DNA of 64,000 bases, taken from positions 1-64,000 of the forward strand of contig JAJRUW010000010.1 in the NCBI GenBank assembly GCA_024277615.1. Direction: 5' to 3'. The notes beneath the pieces were generated by a model. It did not search any database. It was not told where the DNA came from and saw only the letters and a list, made by a program, of their open reading frames with translations. The translations under genes and the position numbers were made by a program. Source of the DNA: Fidelibacterota bacterium (GTDB lineage: Bacteria > Fidelibacterota > Marinisomatia > SCGC-AAA003-L08 > JACNLC01). Position 1 is the stretch's first letter. Every line of letters begins with the position of its first letter. Shown piece after piece: positions 54,910 to 64,000 of the stretch.

Positions 54910-56712
54910 GTGGGCGATATCCGCATATTACCCTCGACTCTGGTCAACCAGATTGCCGCCGGAGAGGTCATCGAGCGGCCGGCTTCCATAGTAAAAGAAC
55001 TGGTGGAAAACTCCATTGATGCCGGAGCGACGCAGATAGACATTCTCATTGAGCAGGGGGGGATCAAGTCCATACAGGTTCGGGATAACGGCAGCGGCAT
55101 GGGCCAGGGTGATCTGGATCTGTGTTTCAAACGTCACGCGACCAGTAAGATTGCCACACCGGAGGACCTCACCCATATTCGGTCCCTCGGATTTCGAGGC
55201 GAGGCTCTGCCCAGTATCGCCTCTGTGGCGCTGGTAACTGCAATTTCGGCTAAAGACGATTCCGGGGGTTTTGAATGTTCTATCGAAGGCGGGCAGACGA
55301 ATTACCTCCGACCGGCGGCTGCACTCAAGGGCACTTCCATAAGCGTTAAAAATCTCTTTTTCAATGTACCGGCCCGGCGCAAATTCCTAAAGAAAAAGGA
55401 AACTGAAAGCCGGGTCATTACCGCAAATGTCAGGAATTTCATTTTGGCTCATCCTGAAATCGGCTTTAATTATACCGCGGATCAAAAAGAAGTATTCCGT
55501 TTGAAATCAGGGACTCTTGAAAACCGTATCAGAGATGTTTACGGGAAATATTTTACGGAATCACTCTTACCGGTAGATGATGTAAAAGAGAGATTTTCAG
55601 TGCGGGGTTTCGTGGGTAATCTGAGTCTGGTGAAAAAACGCATGGGTGAGCAGTTTCTCTTTCTGAACGGCAGACCGATCCGTGACAGACTCCTGAATTC
55701 AGCCGTTTACGGTGCCTATAGGTCTCTTTTGTCGAGGGGAGAATATCCCTTTTTTGTGTTGAATTTAGGAGTTCCGGAAGAACTGGTGGACGTCAATGTC
55801 CATCCTGCCAAGCTGGAAGTACGCTTTCAGGATGAGTGGCGGGTTTATTATGTGGTAAAATCTGCAGTCACACAGGCTCTCAAAGATATTCTGGCGACGA
55901 TACCGGATTTTGATTATTTAAACCGCCGGCAGGTCCCGTTTCAAACCGCTCCGCAAACCGGTGTGTTGGGTCTGACCCCATCCGGCAGGTCCGGGGCAGA
56001 CTACCCGGTTGAAAGCGCCCCGCGCCGCAGTGACGAAGGTGTGGTGCGCAACGGAGATACGCACGGACTCACGGATCAGAAAATTGAAAGAGCGCATCAG
56101 CGTATCGAGAAAATGATGGGGGAAACAGCACTGGAGAAAGCCTTTGTGATCGATCGGATCTGGCAGCTGCATAATAAATACCTCATTACAGAAGTTAAAA
56201 GCGGTATGATCATCATCGACCAGCATGTCGCTCATGAGCGTATCCTGTTTGAGGCCGCAAAAAAAGCAATGGAAGAAAAAGGTTTTCCTTCACAAACCGT
56301 ACTATTTCCGCAGACCCTGACACTGCAGCCGGAGGAATTTTCCCGCTTTCTTGAAATTGTTCCCTATCTGGAAAAAATCGGCTTTCGACTCCGGGAATTC
56401 GGGCGGAATTCCATCGTGATTGACGGTGTACCTCCGGATATCTATATGGGTGCGGAAGACAAAATAATCCGTGATATTCTGGACAAGTACATGTCCGAAC
56501 ATAATCTGGGAGCCAGTTTTTTAGATTATATCGCTGCTACCTACGCCTGCAAGGCTGCCATCAAGGCCGGGGATAAGCTGGAACCGGAAGAGATGCGCTC
56601 TCTGCTGGATAAGCTCTTTGCGACGGAGCATCCCTACTATTGTCCTCACGGCAGGCCCATAGTCGTGAATCTGACCACGGACGAACTGGATCACCGCTTC
56701 GAAAGGCTCTGA
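54910..56712 (+). CDS. mutL: DNA mismatch repair protein MutL
   Basis: MutL couples mismatch recognition by MutS to strand incision. The N-terminal GHKL ATPase is clear: NQIAAGEVIERPASIVKELVENSIDAGA, VRDNGSGM, TSKIATPEDL, RSLGFRGEALPSIASVA, FNVPARRKFLK. The C-terminal endonuclease metal site is also present in the form DQHVAHERILFE, ACKAAIKAGDKL and CPHGRP, so this MutL probably nicks DNA itself, as in bacteria without MutH. The 600 residues are normal. GTG start one base after the preceding stop. Confidence 0.96.
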   Translation: MGDIRILPSTLVNQIAAGEVIERPASIVKELVENSIDAGATQIDILIEQGGIKSIQVRDNGSGMGQGDLDLCFKRHATSKIATPEDLTHIRSLGFRGEALPSIASVALVTAISAKDDSGGFECSIEGGQTNYLRPAAALKGTSISVKNLFFNVPARRKFLKKKETESRVITANVRNFILAHPEIGFNYTADQKEVFRLKSGTLENRIRDVYGKYFTESLLPVDDVKERFSVRGFVGNLSLVKKRMGEQFLFLNGRPIRDRLLNSAVYGAYRSLLSRGEYPFFVLNLGVPEELVDVNVHPAKLEVRFQDEWRVYYVVKSAVTQALKDILATIPDFDYLNRRQVPFQTAPQTGVLGLTPSGRSGADYPVESAPRRSDEGVVRNGDTHGLTDQKIERAHQRIEKMMGETALEKAFVIDRIWQLHNKYLITEVKSGMIIIDQHVAHERILFEAAKKAMEEKGFPSQTVLFPQTLTLQPEEFSRFLEIVPYLEKIGFRLREFGRNSIVIDGVPPDIYMGAEDKIIRDILDKYMSEHNLGASFLDYIAATYACKAAIKAGDKLEPEEMRSLLDKLFATEHPYYCPHGRPIVVNLTTDELDHRFERL

Positions 56713-57614
56713 TGACCCGACGGATCCCGAGCCTCTGCGGAGACAGGATTCCCGTCATCGTTGGTCCGACGGGAGTTGGCAAAACTTCGTTTGCCATCCG
56801 GTTGGCGCAGGAAATCTCCGGAGAGATCATTTCAGTCGATTCCCGGCAGATTTACCGCGGGTTCACTATTGGAACCGCACAGCCGACACAGGCTGAGCAG
56901 AGCCGGATCCCGCACCATCTGGTTGGTCTCCTTCCCGCCCACAAGATCATATCGGCAGGGGATTATGCTGATCTGGTGAAGGTGAAAATCCGGCAGATCC
57001 AAAAAAACGGGAAAAAACCCGTTCTGACCGGTGGAACCCTGCTTTATATTCAGGCGATCTGCCATGGAATTGTGGAAGATCCGGGCGGAAATAAGAATAT
57101 CCGCAGTGCCATTGAAATGAGGCTGCGGACCGAAGGGCCGGCAGTCCTTTATCGGGAACTCGAACAGTTTGATCCGGAATATGCCGGTTTGGTCCACGCG
57201 AATGATCTTAAAAGGATTGTAAGAGCGCATGAGATCTATCGTCAGAGCGGAATGGCACCGTCGCAGGTCTTCCGGGAACAGCAGCAGAAAGACAGTGCCG
57301 TGCGTTTAAAATATTTTCTAATCGGTTTGAAACGAGCTCGCTCTGAACTGTATCAAAGAATTGAGCAAAGGGTCGATGCCATGCTTGAAAACGGCTGGCT
57401 GGAGGAAGTCCGTCAACTGCTGGAACAGGGTGTGGACAGCCGGCAGCATGCCATGCAGAGTGTGGGTTACCGTCAGCTTATCGAAGTGCTGCAAGGCCGG
57501 CTTGAACTGAATAGTGCCGCTGAGATCATCAAACAAAAAACCCGGCAATTTGCCAAAAGACAATTGACCTGGTTACGGAAAATGGATTTAGATTTTGAGG
57601 TGGAGCTTTCCTGA
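56712..57614 (+). CDS. miaA: tRNA dimethylallyltransferase
   Basis: MiaA prenylates A37 of tRNAs reading codons beginning with U. The 300-residue protein starts at the ATG overlapping the mutL stop (TGATG); the ORF-track start lies within mutL. The P-loop VIVGPTGVGKTSFAIRLA, ISVDSRQIYRGFTIGTAQP, PVLTGGTLLYIQAI and RVDAMLENGWLEEVRQLL with HAMQSVGYRQLIEVLQG are diagnostic. The mutL-miaA pair is a common bacterial arrangement. Confidence 0.96.
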   Translation: MTRRIPSLCGDRIPVIVGPTGVGKTSFAIRLAQEISGEIISVDSRQIYRGFTIGTAQPTQAEQSRIPHHLVGLLPAHKIISAGDYADLVKVKIRQIQKNGKKPVLTGGTLLYIQAICHGIVEDPGGNKNIRSAIEMRLRTEGPAVLYRELEQFDPEYAGLVHANDLKRIVRAHEIYRQSGMAPSQVFREQQQKDSAVRLKYFLIGLKRARSELYQRIEQRVDAMLENGWLEEVRQLLEQGVDSRQHAMQSVGYRQLIEVLQGRLELNSAAEIIKQKTRQFAKRQLTWLRKMDLDFEVELS

Positions 57615-57673
57615 AGTTTCTGCCTTTAAACTCCGCATCAGGCCGAAGTAACAGATAAACACAGAATTTTAAA

Positions 57674-58324
57674 TTGAAAAAACATTTAAAACAGAATATG
57701 TTTGCAGGATTGCTGGCAGTATTGCCGGTGGCGCTGACGCTTATTATTATTCTCTGGTTATTTAAATATTTTTCCAAACCGGGTGTTAAACTGGTTGAAT
57801 TTATATTTCGCAATCACCATATTTATAAATATCTGCCGCCGATTATGGGGTTTATCTTCACGCTTCTGTTCATTTATCTGCTGGGGGTAATCATCCGGAA
57901 AACACTGGGACGCCAGCTGCTGAATATTGTTGATAATCTTTTTGCCAAAATCCCCATAATCAATATTATCTTCACGACCATCAAACAAATTACAGCCAGC
58001 GTGGCCAATCCGAATTCCAAATCATTTCAAAAAGTTGTCATTGTCGAATATCCACGTAAAAATATATGGACTATCATGATGGTAACGGGAGAATCCGTCA
58101 ACTCTCAGGGTGTGGAGTTTTATCATGTATTTGTGCCCACAACGCCCAATCCCACATCAGGGTTTATGTTGTTTGTAAGGAAAACGGATGTCATTGAGAC
58201 CGATATCAGCATTGAGAATGGACTTAAAATGGTGATCTCCGGGGGGCTGCTTTCCTCACCGTTGAACTACATCGAGATTGAACAGCCAAAAACAAAACCC
58301 GGTAAGGATAATACGGATGAATAA
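57674..58324 (+). CDS. DUF502 family membrane protein
   Basis: A 216-residue protein with two strong membrane segments (MFAGLLAVLPVALTLIIILWLF and YLPPIMGFIFTLLFIYLLGVII), then the conserved IPIINIIFTTIKQITASVANP and VVIVEYPRKNIWTIMMVTGE, FVPTTPNPTSGFMLFV and VISGG typical of DUF502. Function unknown; the family is widespread in bacteria and plants. A TTG start is needed to give the usual short charged N-terminus. Confidence 0.88.
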   Translation: MKKHLKQNMFAGLLAVLPVALTLIIILWLFKYFSKPGVKLVEFIFRNHHIYKYLPPIMGFIFTLLFIYLLGVIIRKTLGRQLLNIVDNLFAKIPIINIIFTTIKQITASVANPNSKSFQKVVIVEYPRKNIWTIMMVTGESVNSQGVEFYHVFVPTTPNPTSGFMLFVRKTDVIETDISIENGLKMVISGGLLSSPLNYIEIEQPKTKPGKDNTDE

Positions 58325-58447
58325 TTTACAATTATTTCAGAGACGGTTCCTGCGTATATCTCCGCCACTTAGTCAAAAACGGCCTGCCTTCCCGAAGGAA
58401 TGGATCAAGACATCCCCGGCTGTCAACAGCGTATGTAACCGGGGCCA

Positions 58448-60166
58448 ATGAAGCAGTTGCAATACAGAATCCCGGTGCTAATAAGTCTTCTGGTGGCGGT
58501 GCTTTCCTTCAGCTCCTGTCATCACGATCAACAGAAATCTTTCGAGGATTTGAGTACTGCATTTTTACAGTGGTATTACAAAGGCCATCCGGTCACGTCA
58601 ACTGTAATCGGGGTCCATGAATTTGATGGGGATTTTCGGCGCTTTGACAAGGACTACCTCAGAGATCATCTGGCCGACCTGAAAAGATTTGATCTCGAAC
58701 TTTCCCAGATCGACAGGGCCAAACTTCCCGACTACGAGGCCATTGACTATCTCATTATGAGTCGGAATGTTCAGCGCCTGATCTATGAAAACCGAAACTA
58801 CCGGGAAGAGCAGTGGAATCCCGTAATCTACCAGCAGGAGCTCAAGCTTGGATTGGCTGCAGTGGTTGAAGATCAGAAGTTGTCCATGAACGATAAAACT
58901 GAAGCTGTTGCAGGCAGACTTGGGCACATCAGTCGTCTGCTTGATGATGCGGAAGCTGCACTAACGGAGAGTACGGAGTCCTTGAAATCCTATGCTGTCA
59001 CACTGCTTGACAGAAATGTGGAATTTATGCGGGAATTGCCGTTACAGCTCTCCGGAGATAATTTTACTCTTGATGAAATTGACCTTCTGATAAATGACGG
59101 GATCAAACGGTTGCAAAAGCACCGGACATTTTTGGACAACTTGAATACGGTGTCCGGCAGCTACCCGCTGCCGGAACAGTTTCAAAACGAATTATCTCTC
59201 ATTCTGGGAGAAGGCCTCACGGCTGATTCCCTCAGAGTGCTGGCAAAACATAGTTACCTCTCCGTTCAGGATGAAATGTTTGCGGTGGTGTATCCGTATT
59301 ATCTAAAGACGAATGATGAGCCCGTTTGGGTCGGAAGACAGGATACGCTGCAGGTGATCGCCTGGGCTCTGGATCACCTGGGGCCGGAGAACGAGGACCG
59401 CGATGTAATTGTTGCAAACGTATCTTCCTCATTGGAAAAGATCAGGTCAAATCTGACTGTAAACGACCTTTTAAAGCTCGGAGATACGGCTATTCAGATT
59501 CGCTGGGAAGTACCGCCTCTGTCGGCGGCTGCTCCGATCCGGCTGAGCACACTTGGTTATCGCAAACCCGACGGGATTGTCTATCTTTCAATAGCTGCTC
59601 TGACCGGTTCGCCAGATGAGCCGGAAGAGCGGGAACTCTCAAACCCGGTCCTGGCAAATATCCTGACGATGATGGCCGTATATCCCGGAGCCCTGGCTAA
59701 ATTCGAATATGATCTTGAAATTCCCTCCGGGCTGAGACAGATTTTTCCTGATTCAGCAAATCTGCTTGGATGGCCCCTCTACAGTACGGAGATGTTTCTG
59801 AAGGCCGGCTATGGCAAGGATGATTATCGCAATCTGACGGCCCTGCTGGAGCAAAAGCTTAAAATCACTCTGGCAGCCTGGCAGACCGTCGAGTTTTACA
59901 CAGCTCAGGTGTCCTCGGAAGAGCTCGGGCAAATATTAAAAAAGGAAGGGTTCCTGACCGACGCAGAGGCAGCTCGGGTGGAACAGGTCATGAGACTTGT
60001 ACCTTTTTACTACCCGGCGGCATTTATGGGGACCGAAGGATTTGAGAGACTCCGTCAGGCTGCCGAAAAAAAGTCCGCTGCTGAATTCTCGCCTGCGACC
60101 TTTCACGGGCGGATATTGTCAGCGGGATCCATTCCGCTCGAATATCTGGAAATGCCGGGGTTGTAA
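58448..60166 (+). CDS. DUF885-family lipoprotein lacking the metal-binding residues
   Basis: A 572-residue lipoprotein with lipobox FSSC at Cys24. The overall layout follows DUF885 proteins, which usually carry a zinc-peptidase-like HExxPGHH and an EGWALY motif. Here the equivalent stretch reads NILTMMAVYPGALAKFEYD near residues 405-420, and the second motif reads LLGWPLYSTEMF near 440. The fold-framing Y-P-G and G-W-x-L-Y are retained, but the His and Glu ligands are gone. The likely interpretation is a catalytically inactive member with a binding or regulatory role at the outer membrane or periplasm. Substrate or partner unknown. Confidence 0.75.
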   Translation: MKQLQYRIPVLISLLVAVLSFSSCHHDQQKSFEDLSTAFLQWYYKGHPVTSTVIGVHEFDGDFRRFDKDYLRDHLADLKRFDLELSQIDRAKLPDYEAIDYLIMSRNVQRLIYENRNYREEQWNPVIYQQELKLGLAAVVEDQKLSMNDKTEAVAGRLGHISRLLDDAEAALTESTESLKSYAVTLLDRNVEFMRELPLQLSGDNFTLDEIDLLINDGIKRLQKHRTFLDNLNTVSGSYPLPEQFQNELSLILGEGLTADSLRVLAKHSYLSVQDEMFAVVYPYYLKTNDEPVWVGRQDTLQVIAWALDHLGPENEDRDVIVANVSSSLEKIRSNLTVNDLLKLGDTAIQIRWEVPPLSAAAPIRLSTLGYRKPDGIVYLSIAALTGSPDEPEERELSNPVLANILTMMAVYPGALAKFEYDLEIPSGLRQIFPDSANLLGWPLYSTEMFLKAGYGKDDYRNLTALLEQKLKITLAAWQTVEFYTAQVSSEELGQILKKEGFLTDAEAARVEQVMRLVPFYYPAAFMGTEGFERLRQAAEKKSAAEFSPATFHGRILSAGSIPLEYLEMPGL

Positions 60167-60369
60167 TTTTACGGCGTACCTGTTAAATCAAGCCGGCGAA
60201 ATCAAAATTATCCGTACAACTGAAGTTGTGATGCAAGCACGTAAATTCCCGTTAATGAGCAGCAGTCTCGAATTGTGAAGAGTCAACATAAAATACATTC
60301 AACATAACAATATTTGCGGGTAAATTCCATAGCTTTTTCCGGTGCAAATTCGACGATTTTACAACTGTA

Positions 60370-61119
60370 TTGCTGAAACATTTTAAACTCATTATTGAAT
60401 ATGACGGAACAGATCTTCACGGCTGGCAAGTACAAAGCAGTGACCGCACGGTTCAGGGAGATCTGGAAAGAATTCTGCGAATGATGTTCCCGGATGAAAT
60501 AATTTCGCTGACGGGATCAGGCAGAACAGACAGTGGTGTTCACGCCATAGGGCAGGTAGCCAGTCTAAGTCTGTACACAAAACTCGACCCCGCCGATCTG
60601 AAAAATGCCCTGAATGCAAACTTAAAAGATGATATCCGAATTCGGGACTGCTCACTCACAGATGGGAAATTTCATGCAAGATATTCGGCGATCCGCAGGA
60701 CTTACAGCTATCATATCGTTCGGGAATATTCCGTATTTACACGGAGATCTGCCTGGTGGGTAAAATATCCTCTTGATATGCAGGCTTTGCAGGCCTGTGC
60801 AGAAGTCGTCCGGGGTCAACATGATTTCAACAAGTTCTGCAAAGCGACAGCTGAGGTCAAAAATAAAATTTGCCACGTTACCCAATCGTACTGGACGGAT
60901 GAGGGGAAGCACCTGCACTATACAATCAGCGCGGACCGGTTTTTACAGCACATGGTCAGATATTTGGTGGGAACGATGATTGAAGTAGGGCGTGGCAGAT
61001 ACCGCAATGAGGGCTTTGCTACAATGGTCAATTCTGCCGGCAGCGAAATGAGCGTCGTAAGGGCTCCTGCCCGGGGGCTGACCTTGCAGAAAGTTGAATA
61101 TACGTCAGGCGGCGCCTGA
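60370..61119 (+). CDS. truA: tRNA pseudouridine(38-40) synthase TruA
   Basis: TruA converts U38-U40 of many tRNAs to pseudouridine. The 249 residues contain IEYDGTDLHGWQVQ, the catalytic Asp54 in GSGRTDSGVHA, FHARYSAIRRTYSYHI, HDFNKFCKA, and the C-terminal DRFLQHMVRYLVGTMIEVGRGR. A TTG start gives the best N-terminus. No strong ribosome-binding site is visible ahead of it. A gap of about 200 bases without recognised features precedes it. Confidence 0.94.
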   Translation: MLKHFKLIIEYDGTDLHGWQVQSSDRTVQGDLERILRMMFPDEIISLTGSGRTDSGVHAIGQVASLSLYTKLDPADLKNALNANLKDDIRIRDCSLTDGKFHARYSAIRRTYSYHIVREYSVFTRRSAWWVKYPLDMQALQACAEVVRGQHDFNKFCKATAEVKNKICHVTQSYWTDEGKHLHYTISADRFLQHMVRYLVGTMIEVGRGRYRNEGFATMVNSAGSEMSVVRAPARGLTLQKVEYTSGGA

Positions 61120-61157
61120 AAAAGATTTTATGTTAGATTTTGATAAAGGAAGTTCGG

Positions 61158-62273
61158 ATGATTAAAAAGGCTTTTGGCATCGTATTCGTAATGTGGCTTT
61201 TTGTTTTGAGCTACACTTACATCTCGAGGACTTCAGGTGCCCCGGCTGAATTAAATAATCTCCGTCAGACTGCCATTACGCTGGCAATTGAAAAAGTCAG
61301 CCCGGCCGTAGTTGGGATTAATGTGACTCAACTAAAAAAACAGCGTACGGGGACTTTCGGCATTGACCCCTTCTGGGGCAATTTTTTCCCCCAGACGCGG
61401 ACATATAAGGTTGAAAGTCTGGGGTCAGGTGTGGTGATCAGCAGTGACGGATATATCGTCACCAATGCACATGTGGTTGATGATGCTTACGAGATAATTG
61501 TGACTTTTGCCGGGGGGCATCAGGCCGAAGGAGAACTGGTGGGTACCGATAAACTTACGGATATAGCTTTGATCAAAGTTGACGGTGAAGACCATCCCTA
61601 TGCCGATATGGGAGATTCGGAAGATCTGATGGTAGGTGAATGGGCTATCGCTCTGGGGAATCCCCTGGGACTTTTTAATGTGGGCTATATGCCCACTGCA
61701 ACAGCCGGGATTATCAGCGGCCTGCACATGGATTTTGGCCAGAAGGGCTCGGGACAGGTTTATCAAAATATGATCCAGACCGATGCCTCCATCAATCCGG
61801 GTAACAGCGGGGGACCGCTGGTCAATGCTCTCGGTGAAGTGATAGGGATAAATACTTTCATCATGACGGGCCAGGGTTACTCGACCGGTTCCATCGGAAT
61901 CGGCTTTGCCATTCCCATCGGCAGGGTTAAAACCATAGCGGACGAGTTGAAACAATATGGCAAGATAGAACGCAACTTTGTAACCGGTGTTCAAGTGCAG
62001 GCGATCAACAGTTATTTACAAAAATACTTAAGATTACCAACTGCAAATGGCGTTATTGTAACAGATATAGAAAAGCAATCCTCTGGTGAGAAATCCGGAT
62101 TAGAGATAGGGGACATCATTCTCCAGGTTGAAGATCAGGATGTCAACTCAAGAGATGACATTATCAGGGTCATTGATGAGCATTTCCATAAAGTCGGAGA
62201 TATCGTAAAACTAAAGGTCATGCGTGAGGGGAAAATGCTGGACCTGCAATTAGAGCTTGCGGAGCGTAAATGA
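61158..62273 (+). CDS. DegS/HtrA-like serine protease with one PDZ domain
   Basis: A 371-residue periplasmic protease anchored by an N-terminal hydrophobic segment (AFGIVFVMWLFVLSYTYI). The catalytic triad is complete: His105 in IVTNAHVV, Asp135 in LTDIALIKV and Ser217 in NPGNSGGPLV. One PDZ domain occupies about residues 275-365 (LPTANGVIVTDIEKQSSGEKSGLEIGDIILQV). One PDZ plus a membrane anchor is the DegS plan, suggesting envelope-stress signalling or quality control. The ATG six codons inside the track ORF has a good GGAAG site. It overlaps purB by four bases. Confidence 0.93.
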   Translation: MIKKAFGIVFVMWLFVLSYTYISRTSGAPAELNNLRQTAITLAIEKVSPAVVGINVTQLKKQRTGTFGIDPFWGNFFPQTRTYKVESLGSGVVISSDGYIVTNAHVVDDAYEIIVTFAGGHQAEGELVGTDKLTDIALIKVDGEDHPYADMGDSEDLMVGEWAIALGNPLGLFNVGYMPTATAGIISGLHMDFGQKGSGQVYQNMIQTDASINPGNSGGPLVNALGEVIGINTFIMTGQGYSTGSIGIGFAIPIGRVKTIADELKQYGKIERNFVTGVQVQAINSYLQKYLRLPTANGVIVTDIEKQSSGEKSGLEIGDIILQVEDQDVNSRDDIIRVIDEHFHKVGDIVKLKVMREGKMLDLQLELAERK

Positions 62274-63562
62274 TTGACCGTTATACAACGCCAGAGCTGA
62301 AACGTATCTGGTCCGACCGGCATAAATTTGAAACCTGGCAACGGGTTGAAGTAACCGTCACCGAAGTACTGGCAGACCGGGGAGAAGTGCCTGCCGAAGC
62401 GGCGAGGGTCATTCGGGAAAAAGCCGATTTCAATATTGACCGGATACTGGAGATTGAGGCAACTACGCATCATGATGTGATTGCTTTTCTAACCTGCCTG
62501 GCAGAAAATATAGGTCCGGAAGCTCGCTTTCTCCACAAAGGAATGACATCATCTGATCTGCTGGACACATCATTGGCTCTGTTATGCAGGGAGGCCGGCG
62601 AAGAAATCCTGGAGAAACTGAAGGTCTTCTACGGTATTTTGAGGGATCAGGCCCGAAAATATAAAACAACATTTCAGATTGGTCGTACACACGGAGTTCA
62701 TGCCGAACTGATCACATTCGGTTTAAAACTCGCCCTGTGGAGTGAAGAGATCAAACGTCAGCTCAAGCGTTGGGAGGAAGCCGTCGAGTCCATTTCCACG
62801 GGTAAGATTTCAGGAGCAGTGGGGACCTATCAGCATCTGGACCCTGAAGTGGAGATCGAAACCTGTCGTCGTCTGGGGTTGAAACCGGCAACTGTTTCCA
62901 GCCAGATCGTTGCCAGAGACCACCATGCGCAATATTTGAATGCGCTGGCCCTGACAGGTACTTCTCTGGAAAAAATTGCCCTGGAAATTCGGCACCTCCA
63001 AAGGACCGAAGTGCTGGAAGCTGAGGAATATTTCGCCAGGGGTCAAAAAGGTTCCTCTGCCATGCCCCACAAACGTAACCCCATCATATCTGAACGAATT
63101 TCGGGACTTGCCAGACTACTGCGGGGAAATGCTCTGGTGGGTATGGAAAATGTTGCGCTATGGCATGAGCGTGATATTTCTCATTCTTCCGTTGAGCGTA
63201 TCATCATACCGGATTCCACTACTATTCTGGATTATATGCTGTATAAGATTATCGCTCTGGTAAAGAACCTGATGGTTTACCCGGACAAAATGGCTAAAAA
63301 TATCCGGCTTACTCACGGCCTGATCTTTAGCCAGGAGATTCTGTTAGCTTTGATAGAGCAGGGAATGACCCGGGAAGCGGCATATCAGTTAGTTCAGAAA
63401 CATGCCCTTAAGGCCTGGGAAAATGGTCTTGATTTTAAAAAACTGCTGCTGGAAGACCCCGACATATCAACCCTGCTTGTCCCCGGGGTGATCGATACAC
63501 TTTTCGACCGTCAGAAGGTGTTGAAGAATATCAATAAAATTTTTAGCAGACTCGGACTCTGA
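62270..63562 (+). CDS. purB: Adenylosuccinate lyase
   Basis: PurB releases fumarate from SAICAR and from adenylosuccinate in purine synthesis. The 430 residues include RIWSDRHKFETWQRVE, EATTHHDVIAFLTCLAE with the catalytic-His region, HKGMTSSDLLDTSL, GRTHGVHAEL, SGAVGTYQHLDPEVE and the fumarase-superfamily signature GSSAMPHKRNPIISERI. It overlaps the protease gene upstream (ATGA) and purC downstream by one base (TGATG). Confidence 0.97.
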   Translation: MIDRYTTPELKRIWSDRHKFETWQRVEVTVTEVLADRGEVPAEAARVIREKADFNIDRILEIEATTHHDVIAFLTCLAENIGPEARFLHKGMTSSDLLDTSLALLCREAGEEILEKLKVFYGILRDQARKYKTTFQIGRTHGVHAELITFGLKLALWSEEIKRQLKRWEEAVESISTGKISGAVGTYQHLDPEVEIETCRRLGLKPATVSSQIVARDHHAQYLNALALTGTSLEKIALEIRHLQRTEVLEAEEYFARGQKGSSAMPHKRNPIISERISGLARLLRGNALVGMENVALWHERDISHSSVERIIIPDSTTILDYMLYKIIALVKNLMVYPDKMAKNIRLTHGLIFSQEILLALIEQGMTREAAYQLVQKHALKAWENGLDFKKLLLEDPDISTLLVPGVIDTLFDRQKVLKNINKIFSRLGL

Positions 63563-64000
63563 TGAAATCGATTATCCGCCGCCAGTTGGATCACACACTG
63601 GATGATATTACACTTCCGGAACTGGGCCGGGCCTATGCGGGAAAAGTCCGCAACGTATATCATCAGGATGATAGGATCATCATGATAACTACAGACAGGG
63701 TATCTGCTTTTGACCACGTTCTTGGTACAATCCCTTTTAAAGGGCAGGTCCTGACCCAGTTAGCCCGTTTCTGGTTTGATAAGACCTCCGGAGTGGTGCC
63801 AAATCATGTCATCGATTATCCGGACCCCCAGGTACTGGTTGCCCGGAAAGCGGAGATGCTGCCTGTTGAAGTGATTGTCAGGGCCTATATCACGGGGAGC
63901 CTCTGGCGTGAGTACGACAACGGTATCCGTGATCAATACGGCTTCGTATTGCCGGAGGGCTTGCAAAAAGACCAGTTGTTACCCGAACCCATAATAACGC
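63562..64000 (+). CDS. purC: Phosphoribosylaminoimidazole-succinocarboxamide synthase (3' end cut off by window)
   Basis: This gene is absent from the ORF track because it runs off the right edge. It starts at the ATG overlapping the purB stop and is open for 146 codons. The translated sequence shows YAGKVRNVYHQDDRIIMITTDRVSAFDHVL, LARFWFDKTSGVVPNHV and PVEVIVRAYITGSLWREYDNG, which are characteristic of SAICAR synthase. PurC makes the substrate that the neighbouring PurB cleaves, so the pair acts on consecutive steps. Confidence 0.95.
   Translation, partial: MKSIIRRQLDHTLDDITLPELGRAYAGKVRNVYHQDDRIIMITTDRVSAFDHVLGTIPFKGQVLTQLARFWFDKTSGVVPNHVIDYPDPQVLVARKAEMLPVEVIVRAYITGSLWREYDNGIRDQYGFVLPEGLQKDQLLPEPIIT

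Noticed and set aside
6999-63562. Possible recoding of TAG or TAA as a sense codon in this genome
   Set aside because: TAG ends pgk, efp and accC, and TAA ends trkA and other genes exactly where the families normally end.
1-64000. CRISPR arrays, insertion sequences, prophage or integrative elements
   Set aside because: No regularly spaced repeats, transposase or phage genes were seen. The tyrosine recombinase is of the chromosomal Xer type within a housekeeping operon.

Overview
This window looks like the core chromosome of a Gram-negative bacterium of the FCB superphylum, probably from a little-cultured lineage such as Marinimicrobia, Calditrichota or KSB1 rather than a typical Bacteroidota. 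This is inference from gene content. The clues are a secreted protein ending in a type IX secretion-type tail (NYPNPFNPTTN), a DUF5916 outer-membrane protein, PEGA and LPP20-type envelope proteins, and a group II geranylgeranylglyceryl-phosphate-synthase-like gene. There is no 16S rRNA gene here to settle it. Most genes lie on the + strand in tightly overlapping ATGA/TGATG operons.

Layout. 0-7 kb: the end of a GT2/sugar-transferase fusion, accA, folate genes (folB, folK), a deoxynucleoside kinase, a quinone-oxidoreductase-like dehydrogenase, a small outer-membrane protein and a HIT protein. 7-13.8 kb: smc (broken by an in-frame TAG), comF, pgk, tpiA, secG. 13.8-21 kb: tRNA-Leu(GAG), a secreted TPR protein, HAD phosphatase, acpS, nnr, VanZ-like, recN, murA. 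21-25.6 kb: a cohesin-like type IX cargo, trkA/trkH potassium uptake and an enoyl-CoA hydratase. 25.6-30.7 kb (- strand): malate dehydrogenase, mitochondrial-type citrate synthase and malic enzyme, a compact malate/citrate node. 31.2-40.6 kb: seven consecutive secreted or lipidated proteins (three LPP20-like, one with a PKD domain, a PEGA/beta-barrel protein broken by an in-frame TAA, an NTF2-like protein, a YfaP/DUF2135-like protein and a transglutaminase-like protein). 40.8-46.3 kb: a YchF-like GTPase homologue, a dicarboxylate symporter (-) and the DUF5916 protein, separated by long gene-free stretches. 46.5-64 kb: efp-accB-accC-gcvH-gcvPA-GGGPS-xerD-M50 protease, a bifunctional formiminotransferase-cyclodeaminase, mutL, miaA, DUF502, a DUF885 lipoprotein without its metal site, truA, a DegS-like protease, purB and the start of purC.

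How they work together. accA with accB/accC supplies malonyl-CoA (accD is not in the window), and acpS activates the acyl carrier protein. gcvH and gcvPA are parts of the glycine cleavage system, whose one-carbon product links to folB/folK and the formiminotransferase. pgk/tpiA and mdh/gltA/maeB cover lower glycolysis and the malate-citrate node. The most unusual block is the 31-41 kb envelope cluster, which I cannot match to a named system.

The most striking local observations are two clean in-frame nonsense codons, in smc and in the PEGA gene, with open reading frame and family homology continuing on both sides and no frame change. Two proteins also keep a fold while visibly losing catalytic residues: the DUF885 lipoprotein and the sugar-transferase end of the GT2 fusion. 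All family assignments were made by eye from the translated sequence, without database searches.
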